Source: Sphingopyxis sp. H115 (GTDB taxonomy: Bacteria; Pseudomonadota; Alphaproteobacteria; Sphingomonadales; Sphingomonadaceae). Taken from it: DNA of 64,000 nucleotides. Below are positions 25,840-34,655 of this stretch, piece by piece (position 1 is the stretch's first letter; each line of letters begins with the position of its first letter). A model generated the notes under the pieces. It was not told the origin of the DNA and searched no databases. It was given only the letters and a program-made list of their open reading frames with translations. The stretch is from the NCBI RefSeq assembly GCF_001468465.1, contig NZ_LNSA01000009.1, positions 62,001-126,000 on the forward strand, written 5' to 3'. The translations under genes were made by a program, and so were the position numbers.

Positions 25840-27399
25840 ATGCGGTTTCGCCTTCCGGTTGCCCTCGCCCTCCCGCTCGCTTTCGTTTCCGCGGTGGGAG
25901 CGCAGCCGGAGCGGCGACCGAACATCGTCTATATTATGTCCGATGATCACGCCTATCAGGCGATTTCGGCCTATGGGTCGCCGCTATCGAAGCTGGCGCC
26001 GACGCCCAATATCGACCGGATTGCCAAGAATGGCGCGATCTTCACGCAGAGCTTCGTCGGCAATTCGCTTTGCGGCCCCAGCCGCGCGACGCTGCTCACA
26101 GGGCGTCAGAGCAACGCTCACGGTTTCACGCAGAACGGCCAGCGCTTCGACAACCATGTCTGGGTGTGGCCGCGCGCGCTGAGCCAGGCGGGCTATGCCA
26201 CCGCAATGTTCGGCAAATGGCACATCAACTACTCACCCGACGGCATCGGCTTCGACGACTGGAAGGTGCTCGACGACCAGGGCGAATATTATAATCCCGA
26301 CATCATCACGCCCAAGGGGCGCAGCATCGTAGAAGGCTATGCCACCGACCTCATCACGCAATACAGCCTCGACTGGCTGAAAAACGGGCGCGACAAATCC
26401 AAGCCCTTCGCGATCCTTATCCACCACAAGGCGCCGCACCGCAATTTCATGCCAGCCCTGCGCCATGTACAGAAATATCAGGGCGTGACCTTCCCCGTGC
26501 CCGGCAATTATTTCGACGATTATGCGGGCCGCACCGCCGCGGGCACGCAGGAAATGAACATCTATCGCGACATGTATGAGGGGCACGACCTCAAGATGAC
26601 CGTCGCAAAGGGATCGGCGCAGCTCCGCTACAATCGCTGGCCCGGCGCATTCGACCGGATGACGCACGCCCAGCAGGCCGAATGGGACGCGGCGATGCAG
26701 GCCGACAACGACCGGCTCAACGCCGCGCCGCTGTCGAACCGCGACCTCGCGCTGTGGAAATATCAGCGTTACATGCAGCAATATCTGGGCACGATCGCGG
26801 CGGTCGACGAAGGCGTCGGTGCGGTGCTCGACTATCTCGGTGAAAGCGGCCTCGATCGGAACACCATCGTCGTCTACACCTCCGACCAGGGCTTCTATCT
26901 TGGCGAGCATGGCTGGTTCGACAAGCGCTTCATCTATGAAGAATCGATGCGCACGCCCTTCTTGATCCAGTATCCGGGGCATATCCGCCCGGGCACCCGC
27001 ATCGCGGCACCGATCCAGAATATCGACTATGCGCCGACTTTCCTCGACTATGCCGGGGTCAAGGGTCCGGCGACGATCCAGGGTCGGTCGATGATGCCGC
27101 TACTGACGGGCGGCACCCCGCGCGACTGGCGCAAGGACGTCTATTATCATTATTACGAGTTTCCGGGATTTCATGCGGTACGCGCTCATTATGGCGTGCG
27201 CGGCGAGCGATATAAGCTCGTGCGCTTCTATGGCGAAGGCCTCGACGCGTGGGAGTTTTACGACCTCAGGACCGACCCGCACGAAATGGACAACCGGATC
27301 GCCGATCCCGCGATGAAGGGCGCGATCGCGCGCATGAAGCGGCGGCTGATCGAACTGCGCCGCGAATATCAAGATACCAGCGGCCCCGCCATTTCCTGA
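25840..27399 (+). CDS. Secreted sulfatase (S1 family, Cys-type)
   Basis: The protein is 519 aa with a signal peptide (LPVALALPLAFVSAVGAQ). The formylglycine signature is NSLCGPSRATLLTG, so Cys78 in C-x-P-x-R should be converted to formylglycine by a maturation enzyme not seen in this window. The metal-binding MSDDHAYQ (Asp35-Asp36) and later TSDQGFYLGEHGWFDKR are conserved. It resembles glycan sulfatases of the type acting on N-acetylglucosamine-6-sulfate or related sugars rather than aryl-sulfatases; the precise S1 subfamily is a guess. It is directly downstream of GH3 (2-nt gap), implying co-transcription and a sulfated or contaminating sulfated substrate. Confidence 0.88.
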   Translation: MRFRLPVALALPLAFVSAVGAQPERRPNIVYIMSDDHAYQAISAYGSPLSKLAPTPNIDRIAKNGAIFTQSFVGNSLCGPSRATLLTGRQSNAHGFTQNGQRFDNHVWVWPRALSQAGYATAMFGKWHINYSPDGIGFDDWKVLDDQGEYYNPDIITPKGRSIVEGYATDLITQYSLDWLKNGRDKSKPFAILIHHKAPHRNFMPALRHVQKYQGVTFPVPGNYFDDYAGRTAAGTQEMNIYRDMYEGHDLKMTVAKGSAQLRYNRWPGAFDRMTHAQQAEWDAAMQADNDRLNAAPLSNRDLALWKYQRYMQQYLGTIAAVDEGVGAVLDYLGESGLDRNTIVVYTSDQGFYLGEHGWFDKRFIYEESMRTPFLIQYPGHIRPGTRIAAPIQNIDYAPTFLDYAGVKGPATIQGRSMMPLLTGGTPRDWRKDVYYHYYEFPGFHAVRAHYGVRGERYKLVRFYGEGLDAWEFYDLRTDPHEMDNRIADPAMKGAIARMKRRLIELRREYQDTSGPAIS

Positions 27400-27440
27400 A
27401 CGGGTTGCGATGACCGCGAGCGAGCGGTAGGCGCAATGGT

Positions 27441-28670
27441 GTGAGCCCTGAATCTCCCTCCGCGTTCGCGCCCTTCCGTTACCCCGCCTTCCGTGCGATC
27501 TGGATCGCGAACCTCGCGTCGAACATGGGGTCGATGATCCAGTCGGTCGCAGCGGCGTGGCTGATGACCGAGTTGACCAGTTCGCACCTGCTGATCGCAT
27601 TGGTGGCGGCGAGCACGACGATTCCCGTCATGCTTCTCGGAATCTTCGCCGGGGCGATCGCCGACAATTTCGACCGGCGGCGCGTGATGCTTGCGGCGCA
27701 GACGGGGATGCTGATCGTTTCGGCCGCGCTGACGCTGATCACCTATATGGGCGCGATTACGCCACTGACCTTGCTGTTCTTCACCCTCGCGGTCGGATGC
27801 GGCACCGCGCTCAACGGCCCCGCATGGCAGGCGTCAGTGCGATTGCAGGTCGGGCCGAAGGATCTGCCGCAGGCGATCGCGCTCAACACCATCGCATTCA
27901 ACCTTGCGCGCAGCGTCGGCCCCGCGCTCGGGGGCCTGTTGATCTCGATCGTCGGCACCGCCGCCGCCTTCGGGCTCAATGCGCTGAGCTATATCGCGCT
28001 GATCGTCGTGCTGCTGCGTTGGCATCCCGAGACGGTTCCGCCGCGTCGCATCCCGATGCTGGCCGCCATCGCGGTAGGCCTTCGCTTCTGTGCGCAGTCG
28101 GACCCGGTACGCCGCGTCCTGATCCGCGGGTTCGCCTTCGGCTTCGGCGCGGCGGGGTTTCAGGCGCTTCTCCCGTCGCTCGTCCGCGACCGGCTGCACG
28201 GCACCGAAATCATCTATGGCCTGTGCCTTGCCGCCTTCGGAGCTGGATCGATTTTCGCGGCGCTGTGGATCGGCGCCGCACGCCGGCGCTGGGGCAGCGA
28301 CCGCGTCGTGACCGCCGCATCGCTCGTCTTTGCTACCGCGATGCTCCCCGTCGCGCTGACCGCCAGCCTGCCGCCGACGATGATTGCGGCCTTCGTTGCC
28401 GGCGGCGCGTGGGTCTCGACCTTGACGACGCTCAACGTCGCGATGCAATTGCGCTCGCCCGAGGATATCCTTGGCCGCTGCCTGTCGATCTACCAGGCGG
28501 TGACCTTCGGCGCGATGGCGCTCGGTGCCTATACGCTCGGGCTGGTCGCCGACCTCACCTCGCTTCCCTCCGCAATCCTCGGCTCGGCGGGCTGGCTACT
28601 GCTCTCGGCGCTGGTCCTGCGCTTCGTCGCGCCGATGCCGCGGCGCGACGAAGGCAGGCTGCTTCCCTAG
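27441..28670 (+). CDS. MFS transporter (EntS/DHA3-type exporter)
   Basis: The protein is 409 aa starting at a GTG, with 12 predicted membrane helices. It opens PFRYPAFRAIWIANLASNMGSMIQSVAAAWLM in the form typical of the MFS_3/EntS group, which includes siderophore and drug exporters, and carries the A-motif-like GAIADNFDRRRVM between helices 2 and 3. The substrate is unknown. It begins 41 bp after the sulfatase and may be read from the same transcript. Its TAG stop shares a CTAG palindrome with the stop of czcA on the other strand. Confidence 0.83.
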   Translation: MSPESPSAFAPFRYPAFRAIWIANLASNMGSMIQSVAAAWLMTELTSSHLLIALVAASTTIPVMLLGIFAGAIADNFDRRRVMLAAQTGMLIVSAALTLITYMGAITPLTLLFFTLAVGCGTALNGPAWQASVRLQVGPKDLPQAIALNTIAFNLARSVGPALGGLLISIVGTAAAFGLNALSYIALIVVLLRWHPETVPPRRIPMLAAIAVGLRFCAQSDPVRRVLIRGFAFGFGAAGFQALLPSLVRDRLHGTEIIYGLCLAAFGAGSIFAALWIGAARRRWGSDRVVTAASLVFATAMLPVALTASLPPTMIAAFVAGGAWVSTLTTLNVAMQLRSPEDILGRCLSIYQAVTFGAMALGAYTLGLVADLTSLPSAILGSAGWLLLSALVLRFVAPMPRRDEGRLLP

Positions 28671-31600
28671 GCCCGCCGGCCTCCATGGCGCGCATAAAGC
28701 GTCGGCAGCACGAACAGCGTCAGCAGCGTCGCCGTAACCAGCCCGCCGATGACCACCGTCGCGAGCGGCTTCTGCACCTCCGCCCCCGCGCCCGTTGCGA
28801 GCGCCATCGGCACGAAACCGAGCGAGGCGACGAGCGCGGTCATCACGACCGGCCGCAGCCTTGCAAGCGCCCCCGCCCTTGCCGCTTCGGCGCGCGCCCT
28901 GCCTTCGGCGATCAATTGTTGGATCGACGTCACCATCACCAGCCCGTTGAGCACCGCGATCCCCGACAGCGCGATGAAGCCCACCGCCGCAGAGATCGAA
29001 AAGGGCATGCCGCGGAGCGCCAGCGCCAGCGTTCCGCCGACGAGCGCGAGCGGGACACCGGTGAAGACGATCGCCGCGTCGCGTACGCTGCCGAGCGCGC
29101 CGTAAAGGAGCAGCAGGATCAGCGCGAAGCACGCCGGAATGACGAGCGCGAGACGAGCGCGAGCCGAGGCAAGATTTTCGAACTGCCCGCCCCATTCGAC
29201 ATATTGCCCCGCGGGCAGGCGCACCTGTTCGCGGATCGCACCCTGTGCATCCTCGACCACGCTCGCGACGTCACGGCCGCGAACATTCGCCTGAACGACC
29301 ATCCGCCTTTTGCCATTCTCGCGGCTGATCTGGTTCGGCCCGTCGGCGACGGTCAACTCGGCGATGCTTTCGAGCGGCACGAAACTGCCCCCGGGCGTCG
29401 GCACGGGGATCTGCCCGAGCGCCGCGAAGTCGGCGCGCGCGGCGTCGGACAAGCGGATGGTGACCGCAAAACGCCGGTCGCCTTCGAAGATCACCCCGGC
29501 ATCGCGCCCGCCGACCGCCGCGGCGACCGTTTCCTGCAGCGCCGCCGCGGTGATGCCAAGGCCAGCCATCGCATCGCGCTTCGGCCGGATATCGAGCATC
29601 GGCAGCCCTTCGCTCTGTTCGACGCGGACGTCGGTCGCCCCCTCGGTCTTCCGCAGCACCCCCGCGATCCGGTCCGCGGTCGCCGCCATCGCATCGCTAT
29701 CGTCGCCGAAGACCTTGACCGCGACGTCGCCGCGAACCCCGGCGATCAGCTCGTTGAAGCGCATCTGGATCGGCTGGCTGATCTCGAATGCGTTTCCGGG
29801 CAGGCCGGCGAGCGTCTTTTCGACCTTTGCCGTCAGATCGGCCCTCGAAAGCCGTGGGTCGGGCCAGTCCTGCCGGTTCTTCATGATGATGAAGGTATCG
29901 GAGATGTTCGTCGGCATCGGGTCCGACGCAAGTTCGGCGGTGCCGGTCTTCGAAAAGACGAACTTCACCTCTGGAAGTGCGGCAAGCGCGCGTTCGGCGC
30001 GAAGCTGCATCGCCTGACTCTGATCGACCGATGTCCCGGGAACACGCAGCAATTGCGCGGTGAGATCGCCCTCGTCGAGTTGCGGCAGGAATTCCTGCCC
30101 CAGCGTGGCATAGGCGACCGCCCCGACGACAAGCGCCGCGACCGCAGCCAGCATCGTCTTCCGTGGCTGCCCCATCGCCCGGTCGAGCCCGGGTTCATAG
30201 CGCGCGCCGAGCCAGCGCATGATCCGCCCTTCCTTTTCCTCGACCGGCTTCGACAGCCAGATGGCGAGCATTGCCGGGACGAAGGTGAGCGAAAGGACAA
30301 ATGCCGCGACGAGCGCGACGATCACGGTCATCGCCATCGGAGTGAAGGTCTTTCCTTCGACGCCCGTCAGCGTAAGCAGCGGAACATAGACGAGGATGAT
30401 GATCGCCTGCCCATAGACCGAGGGCCGGATCATCTCGCGCGCCGCCGCAGCGACGACGCCGAGACGTTCGTCGCGGTCGAGCGTGCGCCCGAGCCGATGT
30501 TGCCGTTCGCCGATGCGCCGCAGCGCATTTTCGACGATGATCACCGCGCCGTCGACGATCAGCCCGAAATCGAGCGCGCCAAGGCTCATCAGGTTCGCCG
30601 ACACGCCACCCTTTAGCATACCGAAGCTCGTCAGCAGCATCGTGATCGGAATAACGAGCGCCGCGATCAGTGCTGCGCGGAAATTGCCGAGCAACAAAAA
30701 GAGGATGACGATGACGAGCAGCGCACCCTCGGTGAGGTTTTTCGCGACCGTCTTGACCGTCGCCTCGACGAGCCTGGTCCGGTCGAGTACCGGCTGGATG
30801 ACGATATCGGTCGGCAGCGACGCGTTGATTTCGTCTAGGCGCCCGGCCACCCGGCTTGCGACGTCACGGCTGTTCTCGCCGATCCGCATGATCGCGGTGC
30901 CCACGACCACCTCGCGGCCGTTTTCGGATGCCGATCCCATACGGATCGCCTGTCCGGTGCGCACGCTCGCGACCTGATCGAGCCGGATCGGAACCCCGCC
31001 GCGCGACGAAATCACCGTCTGCGCGAGCTCTGCCGCGCCACCGATTCGCGCATCGGAACGCACCGCGAGCCCCTCGCCGTTGCGGTCGACGACCCCGGCG
31101 CCGATCGCGCGGTTGTTCGCCTCGAGCGCAGTCGCGAGATCGCCGAGATTAAGGCCGAGCGCCGCCAGCCGCTGCGTATCGGGGACGACCTGATATTGCT
31201 TCACATAGCCGCCGATCGTATCGACGCCCGCCAGCCCGGCGACGGGCTTGAGCAAAGGCGTGACGATCCAGTCCTGCGCGGTGCGCAGATAGGTCGCCTT
31301 TTCGGCATCGCCGACCAGCCGGTCGCCCTCGGGCGTGATATAGCTGCCGTCGGGCTGCATTCCCGGTTCGCCGGGCTTGTGCCGGTCGTCCTTGCGATGC
31401 GCCATGTGGACCGTCCACATAAAGACTTCGCCCAGCCCGGTCGCGATCGGGCCCATCTCGGGATCGACACCGTCGGGCAGCGCGCGTCCGGCGTCGCGCA
31501 GCCGCTCGGCGACCTGCGCGCGCGCGAAATAGATGTCGGTCGCGTCGGTGAACACCGCGGTGACCTGCGCGAAGCCGTTGCGGCTCAGCGAGCGCGTGCT

Positions 31601-31840
31601 TTCGAGCCCCGGGATGCCGGCGAGCGCGGTTTCGATCGGAAAGGCGACCTGCCGTTCGACCTGTTCGGGGGACAGCGCGGGGGCGCGCGCACTGACCTGC
31701 ACCTGATTGTTGGTGATGTCGGGGACGGCATCGATCGGCAGGCGGCTAAGGGCCCAGGCGCCGATCAGCGCCGCGATCGCGGTGAGGAGCAGGACGAGCC
31801 AGCGGCGCGCGACAGCGAAATTGACGATAGAGGCGATCAT
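28667..31840 (-). CDS. czcA: Heavy-metal efflux RND pump, CzcA type
   Basis: The protein is 1057 aa, the inner-membrane proton-driven pump of a tripartite metal exporter. The N-terminus (VARRWLVLLLTAIAALIG) and the helix-4 motif DFGLIVDGAVIIVEN match the divalent-cation (Co/Zn/Cd/Ni) subgroup rather than the copper/silver CusA subgroup. The ATG at 31840 lies 1 nt after the czcB stop; an upstream in-frame start at 31867 would overlap czcB. The C-terminus FVLPTLYARHGG is typical. It completes the czcC-czcB-czcA operon. Metal specificity is inferred from the motif only. Confidence 0.92.
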   Translation of the reverse strand: MIASIVNFAVARRWLVLLLTAIAALIGAWALSRLPIDAVPDITNNQVQVSARAPALSPEQVERQVAFPIETALAGIPGLESTRSLSRNGFAQVTAVFTDATDIYFARAQVAERLRDAGRALPDGVDPEMGPIATGLGEVFMWTVHMAHRKDDRHKPGEPGMQPDGSYITPEGDRLVGDAEKATYLRTAQDWIVTPLLKPVAGLAGVDTIGGYVKQYQVVPDTQRLAALGLNLGDLATALEANNRAIGAGVVDRNGEGLAVRSDARIGGAAELAQTVISSRGGVPIRLDQVASVRTGQAIRMGSASENGREVVVGTAIMRIGENSRDVASRVAGRLDEINASLPTDIVIQPVLDRTRLVEATVKTVAKNLTEGALLVIVILFLLLGNFRAALIAALVIPITMLLTSFGMLKGGVSANLMSLGALDFGLIVDGAVIIVENALRRIGERQHRLGRTLDRDERLGVVAAAAREMIRPSVYGQAIIILVYVPLLTLTGVEGKTFTPMAMTVIVALVAAFVLSLTFVPAMLAIWLSKPVEEKEGRIMRWLGARYEPGLDRAMGQPRKTMLAAVAALVVGAVAYATLGQEFLPQLDEGDLTAQLLRVPGTSVDQSQAMQLRAERALAALPEVKFVFSKTGTAELASDPMPTNISDTFIIMKNRQDWPDPRLSRADLTAKVEKTLAGLPGNAFEISQPIQMRFNELIAGVRGDVAVKVFGDDSDAMAATADRIAGVLRKTEGATDVRVEQSEGLPMLDIRPKRDAMAGLGITAAALQETVAAAVGGRDAGVIFEGDRRFAVTIRLSDAARADFAALGQIPVPTPGGSFVPLESIAELTVADGPNQISRENGKRRMVVQANVRGRDVASVVEDAQGAIREQVRLPAGQYVEWGGQFENLASARARLALVIPACFALILLLLYGALGSVRDAAIVFTGVPLALVGGTLALALRGMPFSISAAVGFIALSGIAVLNGLVMVTSIQQLIAEGRARAEAARAGALARLRPVVMTALVASLGFVPMALATGAGAEVQKPLATVVIGGLVTATLLTLFVLPTLYARHGGRRA

Positions 31841-31841
31841 G

Positions 31842-32972
31842 TCAGTGCCCCCCATGTTCGGCTTCACCCTTGGCGAGTTCCGCCTTCAGGGTAAAACTGC
31901 CCTCGCCCGCGACGCTCTCGCGGCCCGACAGGCCGGTGACCGTGGCCATGCCGCCGACGCGCGAGATGACGGTCACGCGGACAGCGCGGAATCCCTCCTT
32001 CGTGCGGACGAATACGCTCGTGCGGCCCTCGACGGTCTGGATCGCGCTGTCGGGCACGCTCACGGCGTCACCCGCAGCAACGATCCGCAAGTTTGCGGTG
32101 ACCGGTTCGCCGGGGCGCCAAGTGCCGTCCGCATTGTCAACCAGCGCGACTGCGGGGACAAGTCGTGTTGCACTGTCGAGCACGGGCGACACGAAATGGA
32201 TGCGCGCAGCGGCCGTGCGCGACCCCGACCTGACCTCGACGGGCGTGCCCACGCGGACGCGTCCGGCGTCGGCCGGGGACAGCGACAGGTTGATCGCGAC
32301 GCGGTCGAGATTGGCGACGCGGAACAATTCGGCATCGGGCGCGACGGTCTGCCCAAGTATGACGTTGCGCGCGGTCACCTGCCCGCCGATCGGCGCGACG
32401 ACGCCGATGCGGTTGAGCGCCCCGCCCCCGACACCCGCCGCCGAAAGCTGCTGTCCGGCAAGGCGCGCCGCGATATTCGCCTCGGTCATCGCGGTGCGCG
32501 CCGCGATCAGGTCGCGTTCGGGCGAGACCCTGAGCGCGAACAGCCTTTCCTCGCGCGCGAGGTTCGAGCGCGCCAGATTGGCGCGCGCCTGCGCCGCCTC
32601 GACCTCGGCGCGCAATCCAGCGGCGTCGCGGCTTTCGATCACCGCAACGACTTCGCCGCGCCCGACGCCCTCACCCAGATTGCGATTGAGCGCGACAACG
32701 CGGCCGCCGATCGCTGCCGACACGACCTGCGTCGCCTGCGGGTCGCTTTCGATCGTCGCGGGCAGGCTGAGCACCCCAGCGCCGGGAGTCGAGCTTACGA
32801 GGACGATCCCCGCCGCCTTTATCTGTTCGGCAGTCAGATGGACGACGCCTTCGGCTTCGATCTCTTTCGCTTCGGTCTTTGCGGCGGGCGCCTCCGTCTG
32901 CTGGCCGCAACCGGCCAGAATGAGCGTCAGCGCGAGCGGCAGCGCCGCCCGATATCGGAACAGGATGGTCAT
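31842..32972 (-). CDS. czcB: RND efflux periplasmic adaptor (CzcB-like lipoprotein)
   Basis: The protein is 376 aa. A lipobox (LALTLILAGC) anchors it to the inner membrane. It has membrane-fusion-protein architecture: a barrel-sandwich lipoyl half (VSAAIGGRVVALNRNLGEGVGRGEVVAVIES), a long alpha-helical hairpin rich in Ala/Arg/Glu (about 115-185), the second lipoyl half (VVAPIGGQVTARNVILGQTV) and beta-barrel plus membrane-proximal domains. It joins CzcA to the outer-membrane channel. The ATG overlaps the czcC stop by 4 bp. Confidence 0.9.
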   Translation of the reverse strand: MTILFRYRAALPLALTLILAGCGQQTEAPAAKTEAKEIEAEGVVHLTAEQIKAAGIVLVSSTPGAGVLSLPATIESDPQATQVVSAAIGGRVVALNRNLGEGVGRGEVVAVIESRDAAGLRAEVEAAQARANLARSNLAREERLFALRVSPERDLIAARTAMTEANIAARLAGQQLSAAGVGGGALNRIGVVAPIGGQVTARNVILGQTVAPDAELFRVANLDRVAINLSLSPADAGRVRVGTPVEVRSGSRTAAARIHFVSPVLDSATRLVPAVALVDNADGTWRPGEPVTANLRIVAAGDAVSVPDSAIQTVEGRTSVFVRTKEGFRAVRVTVISRVGGMATVTGLSGRESVAGEGSFTLKAELAKGEAEHGGH

Positions 32973-34234
32973 TGATTGTCTCCCTCGGCAGGCAGCCGGG
33001 CCGTCAGCCGCGCAAGGCGGGCCACGGCATTATGATAAGCGGCGCGCGCGTCGATGCCGGCCCGGCGTGTGTCGAGCAGCGTCCGTTCGGCGTCGAGCAG
33101 GATGAGTTGGTCGAACTTGCCCTCAGCATAGCCGAGTCGCGCGATCCGTGCGGCTTCGGTCGCGGCGGCCAGCGCCGGTTCGGACGCCCGTACCGCGGTG
33201 GCCGCACGATCGCGCTCCGCCTCCGCCGCCGTGATCGCACGTTCAGCTTCGAACAGTGCGATCCGGCCTTGCGCGTCGGCGCGGTCGCGCTCGCGCGCGG
33301 CCTGTATCACGACCGCCCTGCCGCCGTTGAACAGCGGCAGCGGCACCGATACGCCGAACACCATCGCCTGATCATTGCTCGCCTCCAGCCTACGCGTCCC
33401 GGCGATCAAGGTCAGGTCGGGCGCGCGCTGGCTGCGCGCGAGCCGCAATTCGGCTGCGGCCGTGGCGGCATCGGCGGATGCGGCGGCGAGCGTTAGCGTT
33501 CCGCGGACATCAACGGGCGCGGCAGGGCCCTGTCCACTCGCCGCCGCCATGTCGAACCAGCGCTGGTCGAGCCCCGCGCGAGCGCTGTCGCCGACATATT
33601 GCGTCAGCGTTACGCGCGCCGCGATGGCGGTCCGCAACGCGGTTTCGGCCTGGGCGGTCGCGCGCACCTGCTCCAACGCGGCGCGCTGTTCGTCGATCGG
33701 CGAATTGGCGCCGACCATCACCCGGTCGCGGGCGATGCGCAGATTTTCGGTCGTGACCGCAACCTGCGCTTCGGCAACGGCAGCATTTCTTTCCGACGCG
33801 ATTGCGGTGATATAAGCCTCGGTGACCGCGAGGCGCCGGTCGGCTTCGGCGACCGCAAGGTCGATATAGGCACGCCGGATCCGCACGTCGGCGACCGCGA
33901 CGCGCGCCGATCGTTTCCCGCCGAGCTCGATCGGCATAGCGAACGTCACGGTCGTCTCCGACTCGTCGAACCGGCGGTAGGGCCCGGTCCCAAGCGCATT
34001 TTCGGTGTCCACGCTGACCGACGGATTGGGACGGAGCCGCGCGACGCCACGCGCGGCCTGCGCGGCCCAGACGCTCGCTTCGGCCGCCTGTGTCAGCGGG
34101 GTCGTCACGCCGGCGTCTGCCAGCGCTTCGTCAAGGGTGAGTATGTCGCCGCCCGCAGACGGGGGCGCGACTTGCGCCTGCGCCGGCCAGGCACAGAGCG
34201 GCGCGGCCAGCATGGCCGCCCATAATGATTTCAT
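32969..34234 (-). CDS. czcC: Outer-membrane efflux channel (CzcC/TolC family)
   Basis: The protein is 421 aa with a signal peptide (MLAAPLCAWPAQA) followed by two repeated OEP units. The first starts LTLDEALADA, and both have long heptad-rich helices (EADRRLAVTEAYITAIASERNA; AERDRAATAVRASEPALAAA) and RLRPNPSVSVDTEN-type strands. It is the outer-membrane duct of the metal exporter and the first gene of czcCBA. The small His/Cys-rich protein gene lies 59 bp upstream. Confidence 0.9.
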   Translation of the reverse strand: MKSLWAAMLAAPLCAWPAQAQVAPPSAGGDILTLDEALADAGVTTPLTQAAEASVWAAQAARGVARLRPNPSVSVDTENALGTGPYRRFDESETTVTFAMPIELGGKRSARVAVADVRIRRAYIDLAVAEADRRLAVTEAYITAIASERNAAVAEAQVAVTTENLRIARDRVMVGANSPIDEQRAALEQVRATAQAETALRTAIAARVTLTQYVGDSARAGLDQRWFDMAAASGQGPAAPVDVRGTLTLAAASADAATAAAELRLARSQRAPDLTLIAGTRRLEASNDQAMVFGVSVPLPLFNGGRAVVIQAARERDRADAQGRIALFEAERAITAAEAERDRAATAVRASEPALAAATEAARIARLGYAEGKFDQLILLDAERTLLDTRRAGIDARAAYHNAVARLARLTARLPAEGDNQ

Positions 34235-34293
34235 CGTGATTTATCCTGAACAAGCCAAAATCAGCCGCCGGATATCCGGCAGCGCGGGCAGGG

Positions 34294-34620
34294 TCAGGCG
34301 ATCGGGGGCCGCAGGTTGGCGCCGGGAATCAGTTGCGGCACGAAATCATGGCCGGCGGCATAATTGACACGATGAAGCGGCAGGTGCGCGACGACACCAC
34401 CGTCCGCCGGACTGCCGACCTGATGATGCCCATGGCAGCCGTGGCCGTGCAGTCCCATCTTGTCGGAATCGTTTGCGGGTTCACCATCGCTATGCCCGGC
34501 ATCTTCGGCGCAAGCCTCCGCAGCGACCGGCACCGGCGCCTCGGCGGCATGCGCGATGCTCCCCAACCCGATGGACAGGGTCATCAGCAAACCGGTCAGG
34601 AGGCGCATCAGCGACCGCAT
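34294..34620 (-). CDS. Small secreted His/Cys-rich protein upstream of czcCBA
   Basis: The protein is about 108 aa from the ATG at 34620. A signal peptide (LLTGLLMTLSIGLGSIAHA) is followed by a short mature region with a cysteine, acidic stretch and the metal-ligand cluster LHGHGCHGHHQVG. I do not recognise a family. Position before czcC recalls CzcI, a small secreted His-rich protein of some czc operons, but similarity cannot be claimed from sequence alone. It may bind or sense metal in the periplasm. The start is uncertain: an ATG at 34608 is also in frame and a longer version from 34674 overlaps the regulator upstream. Confidence 0.62.
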   Translation of the reverse strand: MRSLMRLLTGLLMTLSIGLGSIAHAAEAPVPVAAEACAEDAGHSDGEPANDSDKMGLHGHGCHGHHQVGSPADGGVVAHLPLHRVNYAAGHDFVPQLIPGANLRPPIA

Positions 34621-34636
34621 GCCGCGCCTATAGGGG

Positions 34637-34655
34637 GTGACGCGATTAATGTCAC
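34637..34655. promoter_or_regulatory. Candidate operator GTGAC-N9-GTCAC before the czc operon
   Basis: The inverted repeat GTGAC (34637-34641) / GTCAC (34651-34655) with an AT-containing centre (GATTAAT) lies 17 bp before the start of the small His-rich protein gene and touches the stop codon of the regulator gene upstream. It could be a metal-regulator site. No regulator is assigned. Confidence 0.3.

Noticed and set aside
27557-30616. About 1,000-codon open frame on the + strand
   Set aside because: It is out of frame with the MFS gene and antisense to czcA; the translation is compositionally biased and matches no family, a common effect of high GC.
28667-31840. Copper/silver CusA assignment for the RND pump
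   Set aside because: The helix-4 motif DFGLIVDGAVIIVEN is of the divalent-cation (Czc) type, so a CzcA-like name fits better, although the metal is not proven.
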